Assembly: GCF_014297275.1 (NCBI RefSeq)
Contig: NZ_JACOQK010000001.1
Location: 248,001 to 312,000 of the forward strand
DNA: 64,000 bases
Source of the DNA: Clostridium facile
GTDB lineage: Bacteria > Bacillota > Clostridia > Oscillospirales > Ruminococcaceae
Direction of reading: 5' to 3'
Part shown: piece by piece, positions 9,535 through 18,622 of the stretch
How the letters are laid out: each line of letters begins with the position of its first letter
Numbering within the stretch: the first letter of the stretch is position 1
Position numbers and translations under genes: made by a program
Notes under the pieces: generated by a model
Told to the model about the DNA's origin: nothing
Seen by the model: the letters and a program-made list of their open reading frames with translations, nothing else
Database searches by the model: none

Positions 9535-9819
9535 ATACAGTGCAGAGGAATAGTAGGATATTGCAAACATACAGAGAGCTGTTGGATGGTGGAAAACAGT
9601 TGGGCGTTTTATCTGAACTGGCCTTGAAGTAGCTCGCTGAACGAGATGAATCTAGTAAGTGGAGACGGAACCTGACCGTTATCACAGGAGGATATCTGTT
9701 ATGATAGGACATGTATCTGTAAAAAGGGGCATGCTTGTAAGGGCATGAATTAGAATGGTACCGCGTAAGGGAATTATACCTTTCGTTTCTAAGTAAATTT
9801 AGAAACGAAAGGTTTTTTT
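9535..9819 (+). ncRNA. T-box leader riboswitch, probably tRNA-Leu responsive
   Basis: The leader has the T-box order: an AGTA element (about 9552), AGAGAG-type distal stem I sequence (9573-9578), and a GGTGGAA loop. A specifier region follows, reading GAA-CTG-GCC-TTGAAGTAG with CTG (Leu) at 9618-9620. Next come a CTCG/CGAG stem, the T-box AATGGTACCGCG at 9754-9765, and a terminator with a perfect 15-bp stem (9778-9792 with 9799-9813) and a T run. The antiterminator bulge TGGT suits a tRNA with discriminator A. Uncharged tRNA-Leu should switch on leuA. Confidence 0.9.
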
Positions 9820-9904
9820 ATTATATGTGTTACCTTGTTGATGATTGCTGTAGTTTAAATGATAAAGAAGATGATACATCCAATAAAGAAAGGAATGATT
9901 TTAC

Positions 9905-11575
9905 ATGAAAAATTATCAAAAATATAAAAAAGGGTATTTTCTCCCACCTGAAATGCCAATGGATTGGGCAAAAAAAGATAGTATTGACTATGCTCCTATT
10001 TGGTGTAGCGTTGACCTGCGTGATGGAAACCAATCACTGATTATTCCAATGAGCCTGGATGAAAAAATAGAATTTTTTAATTATCTTGTAAAATTAGGGT
10101 TTAAAGAAATTGAAGTCGGATTTCCAGCCGCTTCCGAAACAGAATTTGTTTTTTTGCGTACTCTAATTGAACAGAATCTGATCCCAGATGATGTGACAGT
10201 CCAGGTGCTGACACAATCCCGTGAACATATCATTAAAAAAACATTTGAAGCGTTAAAAGGTGCGAAACAGGCAGTAGTACACCTGTACAATTCCACATCC
10301 TTGGCACAGAGGGAACAGGTATTCCGTAAATCCAAAGAGGAAATTATTAAAATTGCCACAGATGGCGCAGAATTGTTAAATAAATATGCGGCTGAAACAC
10401 CAGGCAATTTTAGATTTGAATATTCCCCAGAAAGTTTTACCGGAACAGAAATGGAATTTGCGCTGGAAATTTGTAATGCGGTACTGGATATCTGGCAGCC
10501 AACACCGGATAATAAAGTGATCATCAACCTGCCTGCTACTGTGTCCATGTCTATGCCACACGTATACGCAAGCCAGGTGGAATACATGAGCAACCATTTA
10601 AAATACCGTGAAAATGTAATCGTCTCCTTGCATCCTCATAATGATCGTGGCTGTGGTGTTGCGGATGCTGAAATGGGCTTGCTTGCTGGGGCTGACCGCA
10701 TTGAGGGCACTCTGTTCGGCAATGGGGAACGCACTGGTAATGTGGATATTGTTACTATGGCAATGAACATGTATTCCCAAGGGGTAGACCCAGGTTTGGA
10801 CTTTACCAATATGCCTGATATTGTAGAAAACTATGAACGTTGGACTCGGATGAAAGTATATGACCGTCAGCCATACAGTGGTAAGCTGGTATTTGCAGCA
10901 TTCTCCGGTTCCCATCAGGACGCAATTGCCAAAGGCATGAAATGGAGGGAAGAAGGCCATACCGAATATTGGACGGTTCCATATCTGCCAATTGATCCAA
11001 AGGATGTTGGACGTGAATATGAAACTGATGTTATCCGAATTAACAGCCAATCTGGTAAAGGCGGCATTGGGTATCTGTTGGAACACAATTATGGATATAA
11101 CCTACCGAAAAAAATGCGGGAACAGTTTGGCTATAAGGTAAAAGATGTATCCGACCATCAGCATAAAGAGTTATTACCAAACGAAGTATACGATATTTTC
11201 AAAAAAGAATATGTCAATTTGGAATCTCCTATTAAAATGGTGGAATGCCATTTTGCAAATGGCACCGTAAAAGAAGAAATGCAAGCATTTATTACTCTGG
11301 AGATCGATGGAAAACAGGAAACTCTGGTAGGGCGCGGAAACGGCCGTTTGGATGCGGTAAGCAATGCATTGCAGGAACGCCTACATATTTCCTTTACCAA
11401 TTTGACCTATAATGAACATGCTTTAGAGCTTGGTTCAAAATCCCAGGCTGTTGCTTATGTGGGAATTACCGATGACCATGAACACATTTTCTGGGGTGTT
11501 GGAATTCATACCGATATTATCAATGCTTCTATTATGGCGTTAATTAGTGCAGTAAATAATGTAGAAAAACAATAG
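9905..11575 (+). CDS. leuA: 2-isopropylmalate synthase
   Basis: The 556-residue enzyme condenses acetyl-CoA with 2-ketoisovalerate, the first step of leucine synthesis. The DRE-TIM barrel shows the active-site entry VDLRDGNQ, the metal ligands HPHNDRG (H243, H245), and NGERTGNVD. The C-terminal LeuA regulatory domain ends with the GVGIHTDIINASIMA-type sequence, where leucine feedback acts. Length and the PIWCSVDLRDGNQS entry fit the long, type 2 (fungal-like) LeuA. It is preceded by a T-box and followed by a terminator, so it is a single-gene unit. Isopropylmalate isomerase and dehydrogenase genes are not in the window. Confidence 0.95.
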   Translation: MKNYQKYKKGYFLPPEMPMDWAKKDSIDYAPIWCSVDLRDGNQSLIIPMSLDEKIEFFNYLVKLGFKEIEVGFPAASETEFVFLRTLIEQNLIPDDVTVQVLTQSREHIIKKTFEALKGAKQAVVHLYNSTSLAQREQVFRKSKEEIIKIATDGAELLNKYAAETPGNFRFEYSPESFTGTEMEFALEICNAVLDIWQPTPDNKVIINLPATVSMSMPHVYASQVEYMSNHLKYRENVIVSLHPHNDRGCGVADAEMGLLAGADRIEGTLFGNGERTGNVDIVTMAMNMYSQGVDPGLDFTNMPDIVENYERWTRMKVYDRQPYSGKLVFAAFSGSHQDAIAKGMKWREEGHTEYWTVPYLPIDPKDVGREYETDVIRINSQSGKGGIGYLLEHNYGYNLPKKMREQFGYKVKDVSDHQHKELLPNEVYDIFKKEYVNLESPIKMVECHFANGTVKEEMQAFITLEIDGKQETLVGRGNGRLDAVSNALQERLHISFTNLTYNEHALELGSKSQAVAYVGITDDHEHIFWGVGIHTDIINASIMALISAVNNVEKQ

Positions 11576-11582
11576 AAATTTT

Positions 11583-11614
11583 CCCTCTATCCATTGTGGA
11601 TAGAGGGATTTTTT
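11583..11614 (+). terminator. leuA terminator
   Basis: A perfect 11-bp stem (11583-11593 with 11597-11607) has a 3-nt loop and is followed by a T run. Confidence 0.92.
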
Positions 11615-11789
11615 GTATAAGCTAATTGATTTGTTTTGTTATTTGATGTAATATATTGATGGGTTCTTTTTTAGAAGAAAAATAGAATTAGGTTTGTTAT
11701 GTGGTGAGTTGAAAATAGCTATCATCAAAAACGAAACAGGCTTGTAAAAATCCGATAATAAGTAATCGTGAATAGGGGAAAACAGTAGT

Positions 11790-12071
11790 ATGAAATCAAG
11801 CGATTTAACAAAAATACCTGGAATAGGGAAGAGAATAGAACAACATCTCCATAATATTGGCATTATGTGTATTGCTGATTTAGTTGGAAAAAATCCAGAA
11901 GAACTATATTTACAGGATTGTGCGTTTAAAGGCTTCCAAGAAGATCGGTGCGCATTGTATGTATTTCGTTTAGCAGTATATTATGCAGAAAATGAAACAT
12001 ATGATCCAGAAAAGCTAAAGTGGTGGTACTGGAAAGATAAGAAATATCCAGAAAATGAATCCCTGTTCTAG
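11790..12071 (+). CDS. Helix-hairpin-helix protein of the Cdd1 family
   Basis: The 93-residue protein opens with a helix-hairpin-helix motif (LTKIPGIGKRIEQHLHNIGI). An Asp/Cys-containing middle and a Trp-rich tail (LKWWYWKDKKYP) follow, matching the pattern of the Cdd1 family (named from the C. difficile pathogenicity locus). The HhH suggests non-specific DNA contact; the role is not established. The SD (GGGGA, about 11777) is weak and about 9 nt from the ATG. It has no operon partners. Confidence 0.78.
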   Translation: MKSSDLTKIPGIGKRIEQHLHNIGIMCIADLVGKNPEELYLQDCAFKGFQEDRCALYVFRLAVYYAENETYDPEKLKWWYWKDKKYPENESLF

Positions 12072-12485
12072 TTTTGTATTACTATAGAGTTAATCAAAAC
12101 TATCGTAAACAGAATGACTGATAAAACTTTAAAACATAAGTTTAATTGGTGTTAAAATTATTTTTACTTTTTGAATTTAGGCTTATAAATAGATGAAAAG
12201 ATAGAATAAACTATATACTTTTATACTTTAGGTATTATATAACTTGTTTATTCCGATTTCTAGTCAAGCAGGGAGTGTTATATTAAGGAGTATCATTAAA
12301 GTTTTTTGTAAACTTAATTGGGGACTATGCGAATTTTGAAAAAATGGCGGCATTTATTATTTCATATATTTCGTATATATGTCGGATTTTTTTCAAGGGT
12401 TCCAAACATTTTTTATGTCTTAATGTCTGTGGTTTTATAAGATATTTTGATTTTTCTAGCAGCATCATGAGAGATAGTATAAAAG

Positions 12486-12519
12486 AAAAAACGGCCGTAT
12501 TCACTAACGGCCGTTTTTG
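12486..12519. terminator. Bidirectional terminator; rest of 12072-12538 empty
   Basis: An 8-bp ACGGCCGT stem (12491-12498 with 12507-12514), extended by A/T pairs, gives T runs in both directions. It serves the GH78 gene on the minus strand. The remainder of this 467-bp gap is AT-rich and I see no gene in it. Confidence 0.85.
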
Positions 12520-12538
12520 ACTTTAAGAAGGAATAAAA

Positions 12539-15500
12539 TTATTTTTTTCTACGTGTAAGGAAAATTACTGCCCCAGCTGCTACTGCAATAACAGCGCCTG
12601 CTACTGGAATCATATCTCCAGTTTTTGCTGCATTTGCTGTTGGTGTTGTGGATTTCTGCCCTGTCAGAATGGCAGTATCAGTGGATGGTGTGGTATCTTC
12701 CGCAGGCTGTTTTTCTGCGACTGTTACGAGATGATCTATTGCTGTTTGTACAGATTGGGCAGCTATATCTACTTCTTCTTGGGTCGCATTGTCGTTTTCC
12801 AATACTTTATTTGCATGTGCCATAGCTGCCTGCAACACATCATAGCTTTCTGCGGTATATGCTGTTGCTTCGATTCCACTTGCTTTTGTCATAATTTCTT
12901 CTAAAATGGATTTGTCTGCTTTAAATCTTAGATTTAACATTGCATTTAACAGATTATTCTCTGCTGTCGCAATTTCATCTGCCATAGCATTGTCTTTATC
13001 TGCAATTAAAGCTTGTGCTGTAATTAAAGCTGCTTCAAATTCTGATTTTCCTTGTTCTACATATTGGTTCAAATCATAACTTTCTGCTAAGGATACCAAG
13101 GTTTCCAGAGAAGAAATATCCCCTTTGACAAAACCGAGTTTATGGATTTCATTCAATAAAGTTTGCCAAGCTGAATCCACTTCTTCTTGTGTAGCGTCTT
13201 TATTTTGAGCAACTTCTACTGCGTTATCTAATGCTTGGTTAAAAGATTTTTGAACATCTGCAATGACATTGTTAAATTCTTCAGAAGATTTTTGTGTTTG
13301 TGCGTATTCAATCACCGTATTTAAAATATCTTTATCAACGGTTGAACCATCGCTAACATATCCATCAGCAAGGGATACAGTTAAATTGCCATCTGCTACA
13401 GCAAAATCATATCCACCAGCAGCAAGTTCAAATTCAGCTACTGTGCGGCCATTGTGTTCTGTCATTTGCACAAAAGTAACGCCGGAAATTTGCTGATAAG
13501 TTTTGGCAATTTCCTCGCTGATTGGGAGATAGAGGGTTGCGCTGGTGTTTGCTGGAACAACTGTATGGTAAGTTTCCAGTTGGCCGTTTTCGTTTGCGGT
13601 CCAGTTACTTTCGATAGTACCATAGTAAGAATTATATCTACCGTTTACATAGCTAAGGCGTGCGCTTTCATCAATTGATGGCTGTAAAACAATTTCTTTA
13701 AAGCCTGGTGCCTGTTCAGAAGAAGCAATGCCAGCCATATTTTCGTACATCCATTCCCCGACAGCACCATAAGAATAGTGGTTGAAAGAAGTCATGTCTT
13801 TCCGCGCAAAACTATTTTCCGCAGTATAAGCGTTCCAACGTTCCCAGATAGTTGTAGCACCGTTTTCTACACAATAGAGCCAAGAAGGCATTTGATCTTG
13901 GAGTAGGAGGTTGTAGGCTACATCTTCTGCTCCAATTTCTGTGAGGACAGGTAAAATAACATTTACGCCTAAGAATCCAACAGCTAATGTATCTTCCGCA
14001 TAGCCTTCCCGCATGGAGCCATTTTCATTATGGATATTTTTTAATAGATTTGCAATCATGGTATCACGTTGAGTCTGGGTATCATAGAAGCCAAGTTTTA
14101 ATGCCCATAACAATCCACTTTGAGCATTGTCTACAACTGGGTAACTTTGGTTGCTTGTAACTACTTCAGTTACGCCATCTGCTGTTGAAGTAAGTAGATT
14201 GCCATCTTCAGTTAGATACTTGTCAATCGCTTGACGGCGGGTTTCTTCATATAATGTGTTATACTTTTCTACACAATCTTGTTTGCCTAAAATAGTAGAG
14301 ATTTTGCTCATGATCTGGGCGGTATAAGCACGATAAGAAGCGTTTAAGAATTGTACAGAAGCGGCTTGGAATGCTAACCAGTCACCGTAAGTACCTGTAT
14401 CGTAGCCTCCAGTTTCACCGACCTGGGTCATATAGGCATCCATTTGTTCAAATTGATTTTCTAGGATCGAAAGGTCACCAGTTTGTAGATACATATTCCA
14501 TGGAATAATAATTCCAGCATCACTCCAACCAGCTTTATTGCTTTCATCGTAGCCGCTGCCAATTTTGTTCCAGCCAGTTGGTTCTACTAAACCATAACTT
14601 CCATATGCTTCCCGGTGTGCGTTCATAATATCAGCATATTCCAATAAGAACGGCATTGAGTTAAAGTTATACACTGCTGTACCAGAGAATACCTGCGCGT
14701 CGCCTGTCCATCCAGAACGTTCGTCGCGCTGTGGGCAGTCTGTAGGCACGCTTAAATAGTTGCTGCGTTGCCCCCACAAAATGTTGCTAAAAAGCTGGTT
14801 TACATTTTTATCGGAAGTTTCCAGAAAACCTGTTTGTTCTGTTACAGAAGAAATTACTTTACCAGTGTATTGTTTAATGGTAATATCCTGATCAACAGTA
14901 ATTTCAGTATAACGATAGCCATGGAATGTTTGGGATGGCTGATAGGTTTCTTCCCCACCATTCAGAATTACGGTATCTAAACATTTCGCATTCCTCAAAT
15001 TTGCTGTATAAATAGAGCCTTTTGGGCCATCGCTTCCACCTGCGCTGTCTATTTCATTGATGCGGCCATCATTTAGCATTTCCGCATGGCGAAGAGAAAG
15101 TGTTGTACCTTTTTGCCCTTCTACTGTGATATTGGGGACACCTACCATGTTTTGCCCTAAATCTAAAATTAAGGTTTCCCCAGTTTTTAATTCAATATTT
15201 TGATTTACGTTTATTGGAATTTCTACTACTTCCCCTTTTGGAAGAGTAGAAGTTCCACCATTTTCTACTGATTGGTTTATTTCTCTATATTTATAGCCGG
15301 AAACAGGTTTTTTATCATTTTCGGTATCAAAATAAGCAGCACTTACACTGGTTGAACGCATTTCCCCTGTATAGACATCGTTTTGTACGTTGAACCAATC
15401 GGAGTCATTATTATAGAATGGTTGATAATTTGGCTCTGTCCAACCTGTAATTTCATGAGCAATAGTAGAATCATAGCTTTCTCCACTATAAAAACAGTTT

Positions 15501-16447
15501 CTTCCACTATTGGTAAATGGGGTTTTCCTGCTTGCTTTCCAACTGTTTTCATCTGTTACAATTGTTTTTGTAGAACCATCAGCATAGGTCACTTCTAATT
15601 TTGCACATAACGCAGTTTCTGAAGAAGTTGGACTACCAATTACCTCTTTAAATCGGTTACCACGAGCTACTTTTCCTTTATACCAGCCACGCCCAACGAC
15701 AGCGCCAATAGCAATATTAGAGCCATTAATCATGTTAGTAACATCATATGTATTACTATTAACATAAGCATTATAATCTGTCCATCCAGGATTAAAGATA
15801 TCATCTACTACGCTTCCGTCTACATTTACCTGTTTGACTTCTTCACCATTAATATAAATATCGTAGTTTCCAAGCGCAGAAACATAAAGACGCGCTGAAG
15901 CAATTTCCCCTTCTGGAATCTGAGCTTCTGTCCGGAACAAAGGAATATCTTTATGCCCATCAGACATTTTATCTTGTGGAATTATAATCCAATTGGCTCC
16001 ACCTTCTTCCCAATTACAACCAGTTTCAAAACAAGATTTATCTGATTTTATAGTATCCCCATTTTTATCAAATACTGTAACTGTCCAGTAATAGCGGGTT
16101 TCCCATTCTAGTGGATTTCCAGCATAATCTATCCCAACAGATGTATTATCTTTTACTATACCAGAGTCCCATACGACTTCACCATCAGGAAAATCCTTTG
16201 TTACAACAATTTGATAAGATGCCTGTTCTTGCCCGATTAAATTGGAATCCATTTTCCAACTAAATTGGATGCCTTCTGTGTCAACCCCGATCGGATTATC
16301 TTGATAGTTCGTTGTCATTTCTACTACAGATGTATGGATATCATCGTTGGCAGCAGAAACAAATGGAGTTGTACAAGTTACAGCAGCCAGTATGGAAATG
16401 GACAGCAGTAACGCCAATGCTTTTTTGGAAGCGTTTGATTTGTTCAT
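12539..16447 (-). CDS. Cell-wall-anchored GH78 alpha-L-rhamnosidase with FIVAR-type stalk
   Basis: The 1302-residue secreted enzyme has a signal peptide (residues 1-33, ending FVSAA). A GH78 N-terminal beta-sandwich region follows (about 40-330), then a concanavalin-like domain. The (alpha/alpha)6 catalytic domain carries the family signature TDCPQRDERSGWTGDAQ near residue 570 and ends about residue 940. A beta-sandwich C domain follows, then about 200 residues of FIVAR-like helical repeats (about 1034-1245). The C terminus is NAAKTGD, a hydrophobic helix and RRKK, a sortase-type signal lacking the LP of LPXTG. It should remove terminal alpha-L-rhamnose from plant glycans at the cell surface. 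The SD AAAGGAGAG precedes ATG 16447. The stalk closely matches that of the GH3 protein at 30.7-37.5 kb. Confidence 0.9.
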   Translation of the reverse strand: MNKSNASKKALALLLSISILAAVTCTTPFVSAANDDIHTSVVEMTTNYQDNPIGVDTEGIQFSWKMDSNLIGQEQASYQIVVTKDFPDGEVVWDSGIVKDNTSVGIDYAGNPLEWETRYYWTVTVFDKNGDTIKSDKSCFETGCNWEEGGANWIIIPQDKMSDGHKDIPLFRTEAQIPEGEIASARLYVSALGNYDIYINGEEVKQVNVDGSVVDDIFNPGWTDYNAYVNSNTYDVTNMINGSNIAIGAVVGRGWYKGKVARGNRFKEVIGSPTSSETALCAKLEVTYADGSTKTIVTDENSWKASRKTPFTNSGRNCFYSGESYDSTIAHEITGWTEPNYQPFYNNDSDWFNVQNDVYTGEMRSTSVSAAYFDTENDKKPVSGYKYREINQSVENGGTSTLPKGEVVEIPINVNQNIELKTGETLILDLGQNMVGVPNITVEGQKGTTLSLRHAEMLNDGRINEIDSAGGSDGPKGSIYTANLRNAKCLDTVILNGGEETYQPSQTFHGYRYTEITVDQDITIKQYTGKVISSVTEQTGFLETSDKNVNQLFSNILWGQRSNYLSVPTDCPQRDERSGWTGDAQVFSGTAVYNFNSMPFLLEYADIMNAHREAYGSYGLVEPTGWNKIGSGYDESNKAGWSDAGIIIPWNMYLQTGDLSILENQFEQMDAYMTQVGETGGYDTGTYGDWLAFQAASVQFLNASYRAYTAQIMSKISTILGKQDCVEKYNTLYEETRRQAIDKYLTEDGNLLTSTADGVTEVVTSNQSYPVVDNAQSGLLWALKLGFYDTQTQRDTMIANLLKNIHNENGSMREGYAEDTLAVGFLGVNVILPVLTEIGAEDVAYNLLLQDQMPSWLYCVENGATTIWERWNAYTAENSFARKDMTSFNHYSYGAVGEWMYENMAGIASSEQAPGFKEIVLQPSIDESARLSYVNGRYNSYYGTIESNWTANENGQLETYHTVVPANTSATLYLPISEEIAKTYQQISGVTFVQMTEHNGRTVAEFELAAGGYDFAVADGNLTVSLADGYVSDGSTVDKDILNTVIEYAQTQKSSEEFNNVIADVQKSFNQALDNAVEVAQNKDATQEEVDSAWQTLLNEIHKLGFVKGDISSLETLVSLAESYDLNQYVEQGKSEFEAALITAQALIADKDNAMADEIATAENNLLNAMLNLRFKADKSILEEIMTKASGIEATAYTAESYDVLQAAMAHANKVLENDNATQEEVDIAAQSVQTAIDHLVTVAEKQPAEDTTPSTDTAILTGQKSTTPTANAAKTGDMIPVAGAVIAVAAGAVIFLTRRKK

Positions 16448-16536
16448 TTTCTTCTCTCCTTTAATAAAAATTTTTTGTAATGAATGGGCTACCTAAACCC
16501 TCCTTTCCCTTAAAAAATATATTTGCCCTAATTAAT

Positions 16537-16597
16537 ATACATTATCGTTCATGTAAAAAAATATAAAAAAAACGCCCATAAATGGGCGATAATGTAT
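16537..16597. repeat. Nested inverted repeats upstream of the GH78 gene
   Basis: An exact 11-bp inverted repeat (ATACATTATCG 16537-16547, CGATAATGTAT 16587-16597) encloses or overlaps a 7-bp hairpin (CGCCCAT 16573-16579, ATGGGCG 16582-16588). On the minus strand the inner hairpin is followed by eight T, so it could be a terminator or attenuator. It could also be an operator, as it lies about 90-150 bp before the rhamnosidase start. Confidence 0.5.
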
Positions 16598-16750
16598 TTT
16601 TTAAAAGTTTCAATATAGGAATGAAAAAGTATATGTTTCAATTTTTATTATGGCATTTTTACACTCCCATTACAAGAGTAAAGTCTACCAAAATTAAATA
16701 TCAAAAAATAAACAATATTTACAAAAGCTATTTAAAAATAGAATCTATAA

Positions 16751-16791
16751 AACAATAAGCACTACAGGTATTACCTGTAGTGCTTATTGTT
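16751..16791 (-). terminator. ilvD terminator
   Basis: A near-perfect palindrome of about 20 bp per arm around the core GCACTACAGG/CCTGTAGTGC. T-rich sequence follows on the minus strand (a T7 run follows on the plus strand). Confidence 0.85.
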
Positions 16792-16859
16792 TTTTTGATA
16801 AGTTGATGGAAATTAGTTATATAGATCCTTAAATTTCTTTAGATAAATTAAGAGGAATT

Positions 16860-18524
16860 TTATTTTGTTTCCAAGATAGCGCCACGGTTGCCAGAGGTTA
16901 CTAAGGAAGCATAACGTGCCAAGTATCCGGTTTTGATACGTGGTTCTTTTGGAACCCATGCGGCACGGCGTTTTTCCAATTCTTCTTCACTTACTTTGAA
17001 ATTGATGGTGTTTGCCATGATATCAATTTCAATGATATCTCCATCTTGTACCAATGCGATATTACCGCCTACGGCAGCTTCTGGGGAAACATGGCCGATT
17101 GCTGCACCACGGGTTGCGCCGGAGAAACGACCATCTGTAATTAAGGCAACTGTGCTGCCCAAGCCCCTGCCCATAATTGCGGAAGTTGGGTTAAGCATTT
17201 CCCTCATACCTGGACCGCCCTTTGGACCTTCGTAACGAATCACAACAACGTCGCCATCCACAATTTTACCGCCATTGATTGCCGCCATTGCGTCTTCTTC
17301 ACAGTCAAATACTTTTGCAGGGCCACTGTGTTTGAGCATTTCTGGAGCAACAGCAGAACGTTTTACAACGCAGGAATCTGGTGCTAAGTTTCCTCTTAAT
17401 ACAGCAATACCACCAGTTGTACTATATGGGTTTTCAACAGGACGGATTACTTCTGGATTCTTATTAAAGCTATTTTTGATGTTTTCCGCTACAGTTTTAC
17501 CAGTACAGGTGATAAGCTCTGTTTTTAATAATCCCAATTTATTGATTTCATGCATTACCGCATATACACCGCCTGCTTCATACAGGTCTTCCATGTGATG
17601 AGGACCAGCAGGTGCAAGATGGCAGATATTTGGTGTTTTATCACTGATATCGTTGGCCATATCCAGATTTAATTCAATGCCAGCTTCATGGGCGATAGCG
17701 GGCAGGTGCAACATACTGTTGGTGCTGCATCCAATTGCCATATCCATGGTTAAAGCATTGTGGAACGCACCTTCTGTCATGATATCCCTAGGGCAGATAT
17801 TGTCTTTTACCAATTTCATGATCTGCATACCAGCGTGTTTTGCCAGACGGATGCGTTCGGAATAAACAGCTGGAATGGTTCCATTCCCTGGCAAGCCCAT
17901 GCCCAATACTTCAGTTAAGCAGTTCATTGAGTTTGCGGTGTACATACCGGAACAAGAACCACAGGTTGGACATGTTTTATTTTCAAATTCTTCCAGTTCT
18001 TCTGCAGAAATCTTACCAGCGTTGTATGCCCCTACTGCTTCGGATGCAGCGGAGAAGCTTACTTTACATCCGTTTACAGTACCAGCTAACATTGGACCGC
18101 CACTGACAAAGATACAAGGGATATTCAAACGTGCGGCAGCCATCAGCATACCTGGTACGTTTTTATCACAGTTTGGTACCATAACCAAAGCGTCAAAACC
18201 ATGGGCCATTGCCATTGCTTCAATGGAATCAGCAATGAGATCACGGGTTACCAAAGAATATTTCATGCCCTGATGTCCCATAGCAATCCCATCACAGACA
18301 GCGATTGCAGGGAACACAGCAGGAGTACCGCCAGCCATTGCAACACCCAATTTTACTGCGTCTACGATTTTGTCAATATTCATATGTCCCGGAACGATTT
18401 CGTTATAAGAACTAACAATCCCGATTAAAGGACGTTCCATTTCTTCTTTTGTAAAGCCCAGTGCATTAAACAAAGCACGATGAGGGGCATTTTGTACGCC
18501 ATTGATGATAGATTCACTTTTCAT
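16860..18524 (-). CDS. ilvD: Dihydroxy-acid dehydratase
   Basis: The 554-residue Fe-S dehydratase acts in branched-chain amino acid synthesis, converting 2,3-dihydroxy-isovalerate or -methylvalerate to the 2-oxo acid. Diagnostic segments are AVCDGIAMGHQGM, NCDKNVPGMLMAAARLNIP, and the cluster/active-site block CPTCGSCSGMYTANSMNCL. A C-terminal swivelling domain with GRFSGATRG follows. Length is normal. The SD (GGAAAGGAAG) lies about 8 nt before the ATG. It is transcribed alone from a near-consensus promoter with twin palindromes rather than from a T-box, unlike leuA. Confidence 0.96.
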   Translation of the reverse strand: MKSESIINGVQNAPHRALFNALGFTKEEMERPLIGIVSSYNEIVPGHMNIDKIVDAVKLGVAMAGGTPAVFPAIAVCDGIAMGHQGMKYSLVTRDLIADSIEAMAMAHGFDALVMVPNCDKNVPGMLMAAARLNIPCIFVSGGPMLAGTVNGCKVSFSAASEAVGAYNAGKISAEELEEFENKTCPTCGSCSGMYTANSMNCLTEVLGMGLPGNGTIPAVYSERIRLAKHAGMQIMKLVKDNICPRDIMTEGAFHNALTMDMAIGCSTNSMLHLPAIAHEAGIELNLDMANDISDKTPNICHLAPAGPHHMEDLYEAGGVYAVMHEINKLGLLKTELITCTGKTVAENIKNSFNKNPEVIRPVENPYSTTGGIAVLRGNLAPDSCVVKRSAVAPEMLKHSGPAKVFDCEEDAMAAINGGKIVDGDVVVIRYEGPKGGPGMREMLNPTSAIMGRGLGSTVALITDGRFSGATRGAAIGHVSPEAAVGGNIALVQDGDIIEIDIMANTINFKVSEEELEKRRAAWVPKEPRIKTGYLARYASLVTSGNRGAILETK

Positions 18525-18560
18525 AAGTATAACTTCCTTTCCAGAAGAATTTTATAACGT

Positions 18561-18603
18561 GTTGTATAACAACTATTATAAGTTGTCTAACAAATGATGT
18601 CAA
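18561..18603 (-). promoter_or_regulatory. ilvD promoter with two operator-like palindromes
   Basis: On the minus strand TTGACA (18598-18603), a 17-bp spacer and TATAAT (18575-18580) form a consensus promoter. The palindrome GTTGT-ATA-ACAAC (18561-18573) lies just after the -10. A second near-palindrome, GTTGT-CTA-ACAAA (18582-18594), lies in the spacer. Their centres are 21 bp apart, two helical turns, as for cooperative binding by a dimeric repressor. The regulator is unknown; a GntR-type protein is one possibility. Confidence 0.7.
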
Positions 18604-18622
18604 GGGAATTCTACAAAAATTT

